DNA from: a virus
IMG/VR virus record: IMGVR_UViG_3300010430_000120
Location: 1-44,356 of that record
Length of the DNA stretch: 44,356 nt
Reading direction: 5' to 3' (one strand)
Positions 1 to 7,293 of this stretch are shown here, in pieces. The position numbers and the translations under genes are program-made. How positions within the stretch are numbered: the stretch's first letter is position 1; each line of letters begins with the position of its first letter. The notes under the pieces are model-generated. The model saw nothing but the letters and a program-made list of their open reading frames with translations. It ran no database searches and was not told the origin of the DNA.

Positions 1-48
1 GAGCAGCGCCTAGCCTTCTGCATGAGCCGGGCACGGAAAGGAGCAGAC

Positions 49-471
49 ATGACCGAAGAGAACTTCGAGGTACGGGCAGAGGTCGTCAAGATAGACGACA
101 GCCTAGGCCTCGTCATGGGGCACGCGATTGTCTGCAAGGTGGACGGCGAGCCCTATTTCGACCTCCAGGGAGATCACATCCCGGAGGACAGCATGCTCAA
201 GGCGGCCCTGGACTTCATGGAGCACAGCCAAGTGGCTGGGCACATGCACGAACGCGATGATGACGGCAAGGCCATCAAGGCCGGGTCCGTGGTCTTCGCG
301 TTTCCACTCACGGATGAAATAGCCAAGGCTTTCGGCATCGAGACGCGGGTCACCGGGCTCATGATCGCCATGCGCCCCGACGAGGACATGCTCAAGCGCT
401 TCCAACTGGGAGAGCTCACGGGCTTCTCGATCGGCGGACTACGCCTCGAGGACGAGGAGATTGAAGAATGA
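49..471 (+). CDS. XkdF-type head maturation (prohead) serine protease
   Basis: This 140-residue protein probably cleaves scaffold and capsid proteins during head assembly. It resembles the phage PBSX XkdF protease family: a DLQGDHI segment at residues 38-44, HMHE (His65/His67), and GFSIGG with Ser127, which fit the family His and Ser catalytic positions. I chose the ATG at 49 over the one at 22 because AAAGGAG lies just upstream of it. The stop overlaps the next start (ATGA at 468-471), so it is translationally coupled to the scaffold-like gene, a usual neighbour of such proteases. It is shorter than many relatives; the VDxPA-type segment often found at the end of XkdF proteins is instead at the start of the next gene. 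Family assignment is fairly firm, catalytic residues are inferred. Confidence 0.75.
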   Translation: MTEENFEVRAEVVKIDDSLGLVMGHAIVCKVDGEPYFDLQGDHIPEDSMLKAALDFMEHSQVAGHMHERDDDGKAIKAGSVVFAFPLTDEIAKAFGIETRVTGLMIAMRPDEDMLKRFQLGELTGFSIGGLRLEDEEIEE

Positions 472-1625
472 CCAACAACGCTGGCATCAACAAGGGCGGT
501 AAGCGGCGCATCATGCGGGCATTGAAGATCAATGAGATCAGCGGTGTCGACGTGCCGGCCCAACAGCCTGCTCTGGCGCTCATCATGAAGCGACACGACG
601 ACGCTGATACTTCCCAGACAGAAGAGCTCGCCAAGGGTTCAGCACTGACCACGAGTGACAGGGACCACACGCACCTCGTTGCGCTGAATGGTCCCCCGGA
701 CGGGGTCGAGATGAACTCGGGCGAGACGAGTTGGGCGGACGGGCACTCACACCCATGGATCCGCGCAGCTTCGGGCGCGCTAGTTATTGGCCAAGCGAAG
801 GGCAGCGACGGGGTGGCACACACCCACCAGGTCGCGGTGCTGAGCAAGGCGGGGGAGGACGACGAGCTCGCCGGCCTCTCTGAAGAAGAGGCGAGCAACC
901 AGACCGCCGGGGATACCGGCACAGTCGGAACTGAAGGAGACCTTAACATGACCGACAAGACCCAAAAGGCCGACGGCGAACCGACGGTCGCAGAGTTGCA
1001 AGCGCAGCTTGATCGGGCTAATTCCGTTGCTCAGCTGAGCGACGCGGAGAAGTCCCACTTTAACTCGCTCGAGGGTGACGCGCAGGACGAGTTCCTGGCC
1101 AAGTCCGCGGACGAGCGTAAGACGATCGTCGACGATATTGCCAAGGCCGCTCAGGACGCCGATCCCGTGGCCTACACGACCATGGACGGCATCGAGCTCC
1201 GCAAGTCAGCGGGCGAAGCCTTCATCGCGATGGCCAAGTCCAACGACGCTCTGCGCAAGCAGAACGAAGCTCTTGTCGAGCGGCAGGAAACTGCCGACCT
1301 CGAGAAGCGCGCCGAAAGCGAACTGGCACACCTCCCTGGCACCGTCCAGGAGCGTGCAGCCATGCTCAAGGCGGTCGAAGCCATCGAGGACGAGACGCAG
1401 CGTGAAGCTGCTCGTGCGGCCCTCAAAGCTGGCAGTGATGCCATGAGCAAGGCGTTCGACACCATGGGCCATCGCAATGCGCCGGTCGTTGGTGACAACG
1501 AGAGCACCTTGGAAGGCCTCGCTAAGGCCCACCAGGAGAAGCACGACGTGTCGTACGAGAAGGCATACTCCGCGGTCTTGCAGACCCCGGAAGGCCGGCA
1601 AGCGTACGCCAAGTCAGTCAACTAG
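468..1625 (+). CDS. Scaffold-like head assembly protein with protease-associated N-terminus
   Basis: A 385-residue protein between protease and capsid genes. Residues 16-42 (EISGVDVPAQQPA) look like the tail end of a head protease domain. Residues about 65-125 hold three His pairs (HTH, HSH, HTH), a pattern seen in phage head proteases and of unknown role. From residue 161 the protein is acidic, Lys/Glu/Ala-rich and predicted helical, as expected for a capsid scaffold. An in-frame ATG at 948 has its own strong ribosome binding site (GAAGGAG at 933-939), so a shorter scaffold may also be made. Position and composition support a scaffold; there is no diagnostic motif. It starts by ATGA overlap with the protease gene. 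Confidence 0.65.
   Translation: MTNNAGINKGGKRRIMRALKINEISGVDVPAQQPALALIMKRHDDADTSQTEELAKGSALTTSDRDHTHLVALNGPPDGVEMNSGETSWADGHSHPWIRAASGALVIGQAKGSDGVAHTHQVAVLSKAGEDDELAGLSEEEASNQTAGDTGTVGTEGDLNMTDKTQKADGEPTVAELQAQLDRANSVAQLSDAEKSHFNSLEGDAQDEFLAKSADERKTIVDDIAKAAQDADPVAYTTMDGIELRKSAGEAFIAMAKSNDALRKQNEALVERQETADLEKRAESELAHLPGTVQERAAMLKAVEAIEDETQREAARAALKAGSDAMSKAFDTMGHRNAPVVGDNESTLEGLAKAHQEKHDVSYEKAYSAVLQTPEGRQAYAKSVN
948..1625 (+). CDS. Nested in-frame scaffold product (internal start)
   Basis: Starting at the ATG at 948, in frame with the 385-residue protein, this would give a 225-residue product made only of the helical, charged scaffold-like part. The internal start is preceded by GAAGGAG with about 8 bases spacing, better than many true starts in this window. 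Nested scaffold genes inside protease genes are known in lambda (C and Nu3). It could instead be the only site used for scaffold production, or a chance match; protein mass data would decide. Confidence 0.5.
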   Translation: MTDKTQKADGEPTVAELQAQLDRANSVAQLSDAEKSHFNSLEGDAQDEFLAKSADERKTIVDDIAKAAQDADPVAYTTMDGIELRKSAGEAFIAMAKSNDALRKQNEALVERQETADLEKRAESELAHLPGTVQERAAMLKAVEAIEDETQREAARAALKAGSDAMSKAFDTMGHRNAPVVGDNESTLEGLAKAHQEKHDVSYEKAYSAVLQTPEGRQAYAKSVN

Positions 1626-1669
1626 GCTGACCGCCTGGACCACCTGAAGCAACGAAGGAGAACATACTC

Positions 1670-2017
1670 ATGGCTTCAATCAACAACTCCACCGCGGTCG
1701 ACCTGACCGTAGGTGAAGACCTGAACGGCGACGTGTACGAGCTGCTCATCATCAACGCGAGTGGCCGGGTCGTCAAGCCCACAGCCACTACGGGTGTTGC
1801 GGATGAGGTTGTCGTCGGCGTGCTCGCTGAAGATCCTGGTCGCACCACTGTCGACGGCACGGACTCTGTCCCCGTCGCACTGATCGACGCGGGAGGCATC
1901 CTGGCCTGTAAGGCCGGGGGCACCATCACCGCGGGTGACATCCTCATTCCGGATGCCACCTCGGGTCGCGCCGCTTCCGCGGTCAGAACCCGAGCGACAT
2001 GGCGGACACAGAAGTAG
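1670..2017 (+). CDS. Capsid decoration protein, apparently frameshifted
   Basis: This 115-residue frame lies directly upstream of the major capsid gene, the usual place for decoration (cementing) proteins, and its Gly/Val/Ala-rich beta pattern with DVYELLIINASG, VVVGVLAEDPG and AGGTITAGDILIP resembles the DUF2190-like decoration family. AGGAGAACATACTC precedes the ATG. The last 13 residues (VRTRATWRTQK) are Arg-rich and unlike the rest. The adjacent frame from 1981 to 2106 reads a convincing family C-terminus (GFGIALESAVDGDVFEFL). A one-base change near 1979 would restore a roughly 145-residue protein. Either the assembly has an error, the gene is broken, or a -1 shift occurs. Confidence 0.7.
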   Translation: MASINNSTAVDLTVGEDLNGDVYELLIINASGRVVKPTATTGVADEVVVGVLAEDPGRTTVDGTDSVPVALIDAGGILACKAGGTITAGDILIPDATSGRAASAVRTRATWRTQK

Positions 2018-2106
2018 GCTTCGGCATCGCACTTGAGAGCGCGGTGGACGGAGACGTCTTCGAGTTCCTCGCTGCTCGGATCTACCGTTCGAACGACGCG
2101 GCTTAA
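1981..2106 (+). pseudogene. Out-of-frame C-terminal part of the decoration protein
   Basis: Frame 1981-2106 has no strong start of its own (an ATG at 1999 lacks a ribosome binding site) but encodes GFGIALESAVDGDVFEFLAA and ends in TAA. The pattern of a final beta strand with a G-x-ALE element matches the C-terminus expected for the decoration protein whose N-terminal part ends out of frame at 2017. I list it so that the reader can reconstruct the full product by joining near 1979-1981. Confidence 0.55.
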
Positions 2107-2140
2107 TCGTCGGGCCAACCCTTAATAGGAGGACAACAAC

Positions 2141-3172
2141 ATGCCCTACACTCAACCGTCACGGTCCGACGTTCACGTCAATACGCCGCTGACCAACGTT
2201 TCGATCGCGTTCCTGCAGGATGCAGACGCGTTCGTGGCCAGCCGGGTGTTCCCGAACATCCCGGTCGCCAAGAAGTCGGACGCCTACTTCACCTATGATC
2301 GCGGAGAATTCAACCGCGACGAGATGAAGGAACGGTCTCCTGGTACGGAGTCCGCCGGCGGATCGTACGAGATCAGCAACGACACCTACCTCGCCCGGAC
2401 GCGCGCCTATCACAAGGACGTGCCCGACGAGGTTCGTGATAACGCCGACGACCCCATCGACCTCGATCGTGAGGCCACGGAGTACGTCACGCACAAAGGC
2501 CTCATCAAGCGCGAGGTTACCTGGGCGTCGACCTACTTCACGGCAGGCGCTCCTGGTGACACCTGGACCTTCGACGTGGACGGAGCAGCCACTGCCACCG
2601 CCGCGGGCTCGTTCGATCCGACCAACGCATCGAACAACGACAAGGTCTACTGGGACGACAGCTCCTCAACCCCGATCGAAGACGTCCGTCAGGGCAAGCG
2701 CTTCGTTCAGGAAGAGACGGGCTTCCGGCCTAACACGCTGACCCTCGGCCGCGAGGTGTTCGACGCACTGCTCGATCACCCCGACATCGTCGGTCGTCTC
2801 GACAACGGCCAGACCACTGGTCCGGCACTCGTCAACCGGCAGGCTCTCGCCGCGCTCTTCGAGCTCGATGAGGTCCTCGTCATGGACGCCATCCGCAACA
2901 CCGCGAAGCAGGGCCAGACGGCCTCCCACAGCTTCATCGGTGGCAAGAATGGCCTCCTGTCCTACAAGCCAGCCAGCCCTGGTCTGCTGACCCCGTCAGC
3001 CGGCTACACCTTCAGCTGGACCGGCCGAGTGGGATCCGGTAACGACGGCATGCGCATCAAGCGCTTCCGCATGGACGAGCTTGAGAGCGATCGCATCGAG
3101 ATCGACATGAGCTACGACCAGAAGCTCATCGCAGCCGACCTCGGCTACTTCTTCGGCGGCATCGTCCAGTAG
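2141..3172 (+). CDS. Major capsid protein
   Basis: A 343-residue protein that forms the head shell. The N-terminal half has the pattern common to a phage major capsid family: RSDVHVNTPLTNVSIAF at residues 8-24, VASRVFPNIPV near 32-42, YFTYDRGEFNRDEM near 49-62 and a PGTESAGG stretch. AGGAGGACAACAAC gives a strong ribosome binding site, fitting high expression. It follows decoration protein and scaffold genes and is followed by a very stable GC hairpin, all typical of a capsid gene. HK97-type fold is expected but cannot be shown from sequence alone. Confidence 0.9.
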   Translation: MPYTQPSRSDVHVNTPLTNVSIAFLQDADAFVASRVFPNIPVAKKSDAYFTYDRGEFNRDEMKERSPGTESAGGSYEISNDTYLARTRAYHKDVPDEVRDNADDPIDLDREATEYVTHKGLIKREVTWASTYFTAGAPGDTWTFDVDGAATATAAGSFDPTNASNNDKVYWDDSSSTPIEDVRQGKRFVQEETGFRPNTLTLGREVFDALLDHPDIVGRLDNGQTTGPALVNRQALAALFELDEVLVMDAIRNTAKQGQTASHSFIGGKNGLLSYKPASPGLLTPSAGYTFSWTGRVGSGNDGMRIKRFRMDELESDRIEIDMSYDQKLIAADLGYFFGGIVQ

Positions 3173-3198
3173 GACGCTGACCACCTAGACTAAAGCGC

Positions 3199-3224
3199 GT
3201 GGAGGGCCCGGCGGGGCCCTCCAC
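3199..3224 (+). terminator. Strong GC hairpin after the capsid gene
   Basis: An 11-bp perfect stem (GTGGAGGGCCC with GGGCCCTCCAC) and a 4-base loop sit 27 bases after the capsid stop. No run of T follows, so it may be a transcript-stabilising or processing hairpin that protects the abundant capsid mRNA rather than a full intrinsic terminator. Confidence 0.6.
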
Positions 3225-3249
3225 CTCCCTTCCAAGAAAGGACGAACAC

Positions 3250-3903
3250 ATGGCGCAGCCACGCAATCCCTCAAGGCGCATCCGCCGCCTCCGTCACTGG
3301 AAACAGCGGTTCAACAAGGACTCCACTTTCGTATGGCGTCGTTCCATCAGATACGCAGGCGAGATGACCGAGGTCGGGGCAGAAGTCCCAGAGGCCTTGA
3401 CAGCATCGCCTACCAAGCTCCGCAGGTTCTGGGAGAGCCGCGTCATTGAACTGCGCGACTTCGAGCCTCCGAACGTTATCACTGGTCAGCCCGAGAAGCC
3501 GAAGGAACAGGAACCCCTGGACCTCGAGCTGGAGCTACCAGAAGGCGTGAGCGTCGAGCGAGGAAAAGGCTCGTGGTTCCTGGTCACAGATCAGGACGGC
3601 GATGAGCATAAGGCCAATGGCAAGAAGGCGCTCGACGAGCTGCTTGAAGCCATCAAGGACGCAGCCGCAGACGCATCTGAGGATGACGACCAGGACGACC
3701 AGGATGCCTCGGACGAGGAAGAAGGTCAGGACGACGACCAGGATGCCGAAGGCTTCGAGGAAGTAGATGACGACGCCGGCAGCGAGGATGCGGAAGCATC
3801 CGAGGTTGCCGATGACGCCGAGCCTGATGAGGACGATTGGTTGGACGGTGACGCCACATCTGAGGACGAAGATGCGTCCGATGATGAAGATCTCCAACAG
3901 TAG
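3250..3903 (+). CDS. Head-region protein with long acidic C-terminus
   Basis: A 217-residue protein in the head-tail joining region. Residues 1-80 are basic (RRIRRLRHWKQRF). Residues from about 140 to the end are an almost continuous Asp/Glu-rich low-complexity stretch that must be disordered. The start at 3250 is chosen because AAGAAAGGACG precedes it; the longer frame from 3199 would read through the hairpin. I do not recognise a family. Position suggests a connector or accessory head protein. Its gene is closed by a clear intrinsic terminator at 3916-3957. Confidence 0.6.
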   Translation: MAQPRNPSRRIRRLRHWKQRFNKDSTFVWRRSIRYAGEMTEVGAEVPEALTASPTKLRRFWESRVIELRDFEPPNVITGQPEKPKEQEPLDLELELPEGVSVERGKGSWFLVTDQDGDEHKANGKKALDELLEAIKDAAADASEDDDQDDQDASDEEEGQDDDQDAEGFEEVDDDAGSEDAEASEVADDAEPDEDDWLDGDATSEDEDASDDEDLQQ

Positions 3904-3915
3904 TACCAACACAGA

Positions 3916-3957
3916 GGGACTGGGCGCCAACCAGACGGGTGGTCCCAGTCCCTTTTT
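3916..3957 (+). terminator. Intrinsic terminator
   Basis: A 9-bp perfect stem (GGGACTGGG with CCCAGTCCC), a 19-base loop and five T follow directly. It lies 13 bases after the stop of the acidic protein gene and separates head genes from the tail-joining genes. Confidence 0.85.
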
Positions 3958-3994
3958 CACTTGTGACCGCCCGCTAGAAGGGAGGGTCTAGCCA

Positions 3995-4402
3995 ATGGCC
4001 GACCCACAAGTGAGAGCGATTGTTCGTGGCTTGACCCAGCTGACTGAGCGTGCCATAAAGAAGATCACGCTGGATGTCACGGCGAACCTGATTGGAACTA
4101 CGCCCGTTGATACGGGCTGGGCGCGGGCCAACTGGGTCCCATCTATAGGGCTGCCAGTGGAAGAGGATCTATCACAGGCCTCTCCGACTGAACAGAGTGC
4201 CTCAGCAGCAGGCGCGAGGCAGCAGGGAGCACTGGCTGGGGTAGCGGCGAGCTACAAGTTGCGGATGGGCAGCGTGTTCATCTCAAACAACGTGCCCTAT
4301 ATCGTTCGGTTGAATGAGGGCTCTTCAAGCCAAGCGCCAGCGGCATTTGTACAAGCCGCGATCAATAAGGCGGTGACGCAGGACATTCGAGGATTAAAAT
4401 GA
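3995..4402 (+). CDS. Head-tail completion protein, HK97 gp10-like
   Basis: A 135-residue neck protein joining head and tail. The signature is TPVDTGWARANW at residues 36-47 and later VFISNNVPYIVRLNEGSSSQAP, the two conserved blocks of the HK97 gp10-like (minor tail component) family. Its stop overlaps the start of the tail terminator gene by ATGA at 4399-4402, the standard neighbour of this family. GAAGGGAGG upstream serves as ribosome binding site. Confidence 0.82.
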   Translation: MADPQVRAIVRGLTQLTERAIKKITLDVTANLIGTTPVDTGWARANWVPSIGLPVEEDLSQASPTEQSASAAGARQQGALAGVAASYKLRMGSVFISNNVPYIVRLNEGSSSQAPAAFVQAAINKAVTQDIRGLK

Positions 4403-4803
4403 CGACGATCAATGAGGCCAAAGAAGCCATCCTGGCACAGTTCGTGACCAACTTCACGGGCACGAGCGCCATCGCCACGGACAACGAAGAGTTCGAGACC
4501 GGAGGCCTGACCGAGTGGGTCCGGATCGTCGTCCGAAATACCAACCGAGCCCAGGAGAGCTTCGGAGGCGTGGGAAACAGACGTTTCCAGTCCCGTGGAT
4601 CCGTCCTGGTGCAGGTATACACGGAGGCCAATACCGGCGTACAAAGGTCCGACACACTGGCTCAGGAAGTGGTCGATGTCCTTGAGGGTATTAGCTTGAC
4701 GGGCGTAGACCTCTTCGCCGCAGTCATCCGAGAGACAGGTCCCGACGGGAATTGGTACCAAACCGTGGTTGAAGCTGAGTTCGACTACTTCGAGATCAAA
4801 TAA
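4399..4803 (+). CDS. Tail terminator protein (DUF4128-like)
   Basis: A 134-residue protein expected to cap the tail tube and dock it to the neck. Size, alpha-beta pattern, the conserved centre RGSVLVQVYTEANTGVQRSDTLAQEV and placement between the gp10-like gene and the tail tube gene fit the DUF4128/tail terminator group. Assignment rests mainly on gene order. It is coupled to the preceding gene by ATGA overlap and followed after 14 bases by the tube gene. Confidence 0.72.
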   Translation: MTTINEAKEAILAQFVTNFTGTSAIATDNEEFETGGLTEWVRIVVRNTNRAQESFGGVGNRRFQSRGSVLVQVYTEANTGVQRSDTLAQEVVDVLEGISLTGVDLFAAVIRETGPDGNWYQTVVEAEFDYFEIK

Positions 4804-4817
4804 GGAGGATAAGCAGC

Positions 4818-6377
4818 ATGGGCCGCGTCCTAACAAACAACGTAGGATTGTCCTACACCATTGAGACCGCGCTCGGCGTAGCAGGGACCAGCTGGTTCCT
4901 CCTTGAGCCGAACGCCATCAACACCTTCGGTGCCACCATCAGCACCGTCGCGCGTAATCCTATCAGCCCCGACCGGCAACGTCGGAAGGGCACGGTGGCC
5001 GACCTCGACAGCGCGATCGAGTTTGAGCATGACCTCACGCTCTCGGCTTTCCGGGACTTCATCGAAGGCTTCGTGTTCTCTACCGGTACGAATTCCGATG
5101 CGACGCACAGCGTGACCAATGTGGACGGCACGAATGACGAATACGACGTCTCAGCTTTGACCGCTGCAGCGGCGAGCAAGCTCGAATTCAGCACCGGCGA
5201 GTACGCCTCGCTGATTTATGCGCGGGGCTTCTCCACAGCAGGAAACAACGGTCTCAAGCAGGTTGACGTTGACGTGGCCACGGCGGCCACTGAGATCGGC
5301 GTATCGACTTCCGTGGCCGACGAGACACCTCCGGCAGATGCCCAGGTCGAGCTGGCAGGCTTCCGCTTCCTGGACGGTGCGACTGATGTCACTGTCGCAT
5401 ATTCAGGTACGACCCTGACGATCACAGTTGGAGCAGGTATCGTGGGCTTCGACTGGACGAGCTTTGGCTTCCTGACGGTTGGCCAGATGATCCATGTCGG
5501 TTCGGCAGACGCCTCAGGCAATGTGCAAAATGCCCTGCAGGATAGCGTGGCGAACGACACCTACGGCTATGCGCGGATCACTGCCATCTCGGCAACCGTG
5601 CTGACCTGTGACAAGGTAGACAGCACCCTGCAGGTTGCAGGGCCAACGTCACCAGCCACCCTGGACCTTATGTTCGGCAATTTCATCCGCAATGTCGCGA
5701 CGACCTCCTCAGAGTATCTGGAGCGGTCATTCCAGTTTGAGGGCTCCTTCCCGAACCTGGACGACCCGAATGACGAGTACCAGTATGCGTTGGGCAACTA
5801 CTGCAACACAGTCTCCTTCGAACTACCGTTGACCGACAAGGCCGGAGTATCCTTCGGCTTCATCGGTACGGATACGGAGGACCCTGTCGTGGCAGGCTCG
5901 CGGAAAACTGGCGCGGACAGCGCAGAAAATCCGAATGCGACCGATGCCTATAATACGACGGCAGACATCGCCCGCTTGCGCATCCAGGACACGGATGAGA
6001 CCGGCCTGTCGACCTACTTCAAATCGCTCACGCTGACCATCAATAACAATGTGAGCCCGGAGAAGGTGCTCGGCACCCTCGGCGCCGCGTTCATGAACAC
6101 AGGCAACTTCGACGTTGACCTGACGGCTCAGCTCATCTTCACAGAGGGTCTTGTGATCGACCGGATCCGGGCGAATACGACCGTCTCGATGGACTTCGTT
6201 ATCAATAACGACGACGGAGCGATCGCCGTGGACATCCCGAGCATGACCATGGGCGACGGTTCACGGGAATTCCCGGTGAACGAGAGCGTCCTCATCAACG
6301 TGGCCTGTCAGGCCTTCAAGGATGAGACCCTGGACACATCTCTCGGGATCAGTATCTTCCCGAGCGTACCGTCCTAA
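4818..6377 (+). CDS. Major tail tube protein
   Basis: A 519-residue protein, long for a tube protein, presumably with extra surface domains. The first 80 residues (NNVGLSYTIETALGV, then ARNPISPDRQRRKGTVADLD) match the N-terminus common to tail tube proteins of this kind. The remainder is Thr/Asp/Ala-rich with beta pattern. AAGGAGGATAAGCAGC gives a strong ribosome binding site. A perfect terminator follows, and the tail assembly chaperone gene is next, the standard siphophage order. Confidence 0.85.
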   Translation: MGRVLTNNVGLSYTIETALGVAGTSWFLLEPNAINTFGATISTVARNPISPDRQRRKGTVADLDSAIEFEHDLTLSAFRDFIEGFVFSTGTNSDATHSVTNVDGTNDEYDVSALTAAAASKLEFSTGEYASLIYARGFSTAGNNGLKQVDVDVATAATEIGVSTSVADETPPADAQVELAGFRFLDGATDVTVAYSGTTLTITVGAGIVGFDWTSFGFLTVGQMIHVGSADASGNVQNALQDSVANDTYGYARITAISATVLTCDKVDSTLQVAGPTSPATLDLMFGNFIRNVATTSSEYLERSFQFEGSFPNLDDPNDEYQYALGNYCNTVSFELPLTDKAGVSFGFIGTDTEDPVVAGSRKTGADSAENPNATDAYNTTADIARLRIQDTDETGLSTYFKSLTLTINNNVSPEKVLGTLGAAFMNTGNFDVDLTAQLIFTEGLVIDRIRANTTVSMDFVINNDDGAIAVDIPSMTMGDGSREFPVNESVLINVACQAFKDETLDTSLGISIFPSVPS

Positions 6378-6388
6378 GAATGACGGCT

Positions 6389-6420
6389 GCCGCGGGGGCA
6401 ACCCCGCGGCATTCTTTTTT
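6389..6420 (+). terminator. Intrinsic terminator with GCAA tetraloop
   Basis: A 9-bp all-GC stem (GCCGCGGGG with CCCCGCGGC) closed by a GCAA tetraloop, followed by ATTC and six T. It lies 12 bases after the tail tube stop and should reduce transcription of the tail assembly genes relative to the tube gene. Confidence 0.9.
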
Positions 6421-6460
6421 GACCCACTCAGGGTCAGATAATTGACAGGAGACAGAAACT

Positions 6461-6904
6461 ATGGTTGATTTCAGCCACCTTGAACAGCTCGACGTGACCA
6501 AAGATCGTACGGCCGAGTTCACCCTTCACAGCATTGAGGTCAATGGCGTCAGCCCGACCATCATCGTCGCCCCGGCAACCGAGGCGAACAAGGCATATTT
6601 CAATGCCCTTCTCAAACGCGCCGGCCGATCTGCCCGTCAGGTCGCAGCAGGCAAGATCAACGCTGGGATGATCCAGGAGAACCGCGAGGAAGATCGCGCA
6701 CTCTACCCGGCCCATATCATCCAGGGCTGGAAAGACATGCTTGACGCGGACGGATCCGAAGTCGAGTTCTCTCGCGAGAACTGTGCGGACTTCCTCAACG
6801 CCCTACCAGGCTGGCTGTTCGATGACCTTCGCAACTTCTGTGGCAAGCCTGAGAACTTCGTCTCTGGCCCCAACGTCGATGTGGTCCAAACGGGAAAAAA
6901 CTAA
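6461..6904 (+). CDS. Tail assembly chaperone, short form (gpG-like)
   Basis: A 147-residue chaperone that coats the tape measure protein during tail assembly, lambda gpG analogue. Evidence is gene order (after the tail tube, before the tape measure) and the frameshift signal at its 3' end. ACAGGAGACAGAAACT precedes the ATG. The frame ends with G-K-N-stop, where the slippery heptamer A-AAA-AAC (6895-6901) lies directly before the TAA. Confidence 0.85.
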   Translation: MVDFSHLEQLDVTKDRTAEFTLHSIEVNGVSPTIIVAPATEANKAYFNALLKRAGRSARQVAAGKINAGMIQENREEDRALYPAHIIQGWKDMLDADGSEVEFSRENCADFLNALPGWLFDDLRNFCGKPENFVSGPNVDVVQTGKN

Positions 6905-7284
6905 GTGAGCGGCTAGTCTGGGAGCTCAGGTACCAGAAGGAAGAGTTCCGAATAGAGAACGACATCCGCCGTGGCCGACCGCTCCCGGACTGGTACCTTG
7001 ACGAACCGCTCATCCTGCCTGGAGATGAATTCTACATCCAGGCCTTTTTCGAGCTTAATACAGAGCGCCAAGTCGGAATGGGCTTAGGTGCAATTCCTTG
7101 GTCTAAGATCGTCGAATATGGGCGTACCGCTGGTCTCGACGGCGACATGATAGCCATATTCGTTTCTATTATCCGAGCCATGGACGCAAAGTACGTAGAA
7201 TGGCAGGACAAGGAGGCTGAGCGCAAACGTAAGCACAATACTCCGCCATCTACGGATACGACGGAAAAAGGACAGAAAAGGTAG
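6461..7284 (+). CDS. Tail assembly chaperone, -1 frameshift fusion (gpGT-like)
   Basis: Joining 6461-6901 to 6901-7284 gives a 274-residue fusion. The downstream frame is open from 6901 to the TAG at 7282-7284 without a usable start near its beginning and encodes a typical T-domain: SERLVWELRYQKEEF, PLPDWYLDEP, and a Lys/Arg-rich end. This explains the otherwise gene-free stretch 6905-7293. Ribosomes shifting back one base at A-AAA-AAC would make it at low frequency, as known for gpG/gpGT of many siphophages. The internal ATG at 7078 is in the middle of the domain and is unlikely to be a start. Confidence 0.85.
6895..6901 (+). promoter_or_regulatory. -1 ribosomal frameshift slippery site A-AAA-AAC
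   Basis: A canonical X-XXY-YYZ heptamer in the zero frame of the chaperone, directly followed by the stop codon TAA (6902-6904). Slippage places both tRNAs on AAA and continues at 6901 into the T-domain frame. Confidence 0.85.
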
Positions 7285-7293
7285 CAGCGTCCA

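Noticed and set aside
1-48. Start of the first gene at 22
   Set aside because: AAAGGAG points to the ATG at 49. A TAG at 11-13 in another frame may end the gene before, but too little is seen to call it.
7078-7284. Separate 68-residue gene
   Set aside because: It is the end of the -1 frameshift T-domain; no ribosome binding site stands before the ATG.
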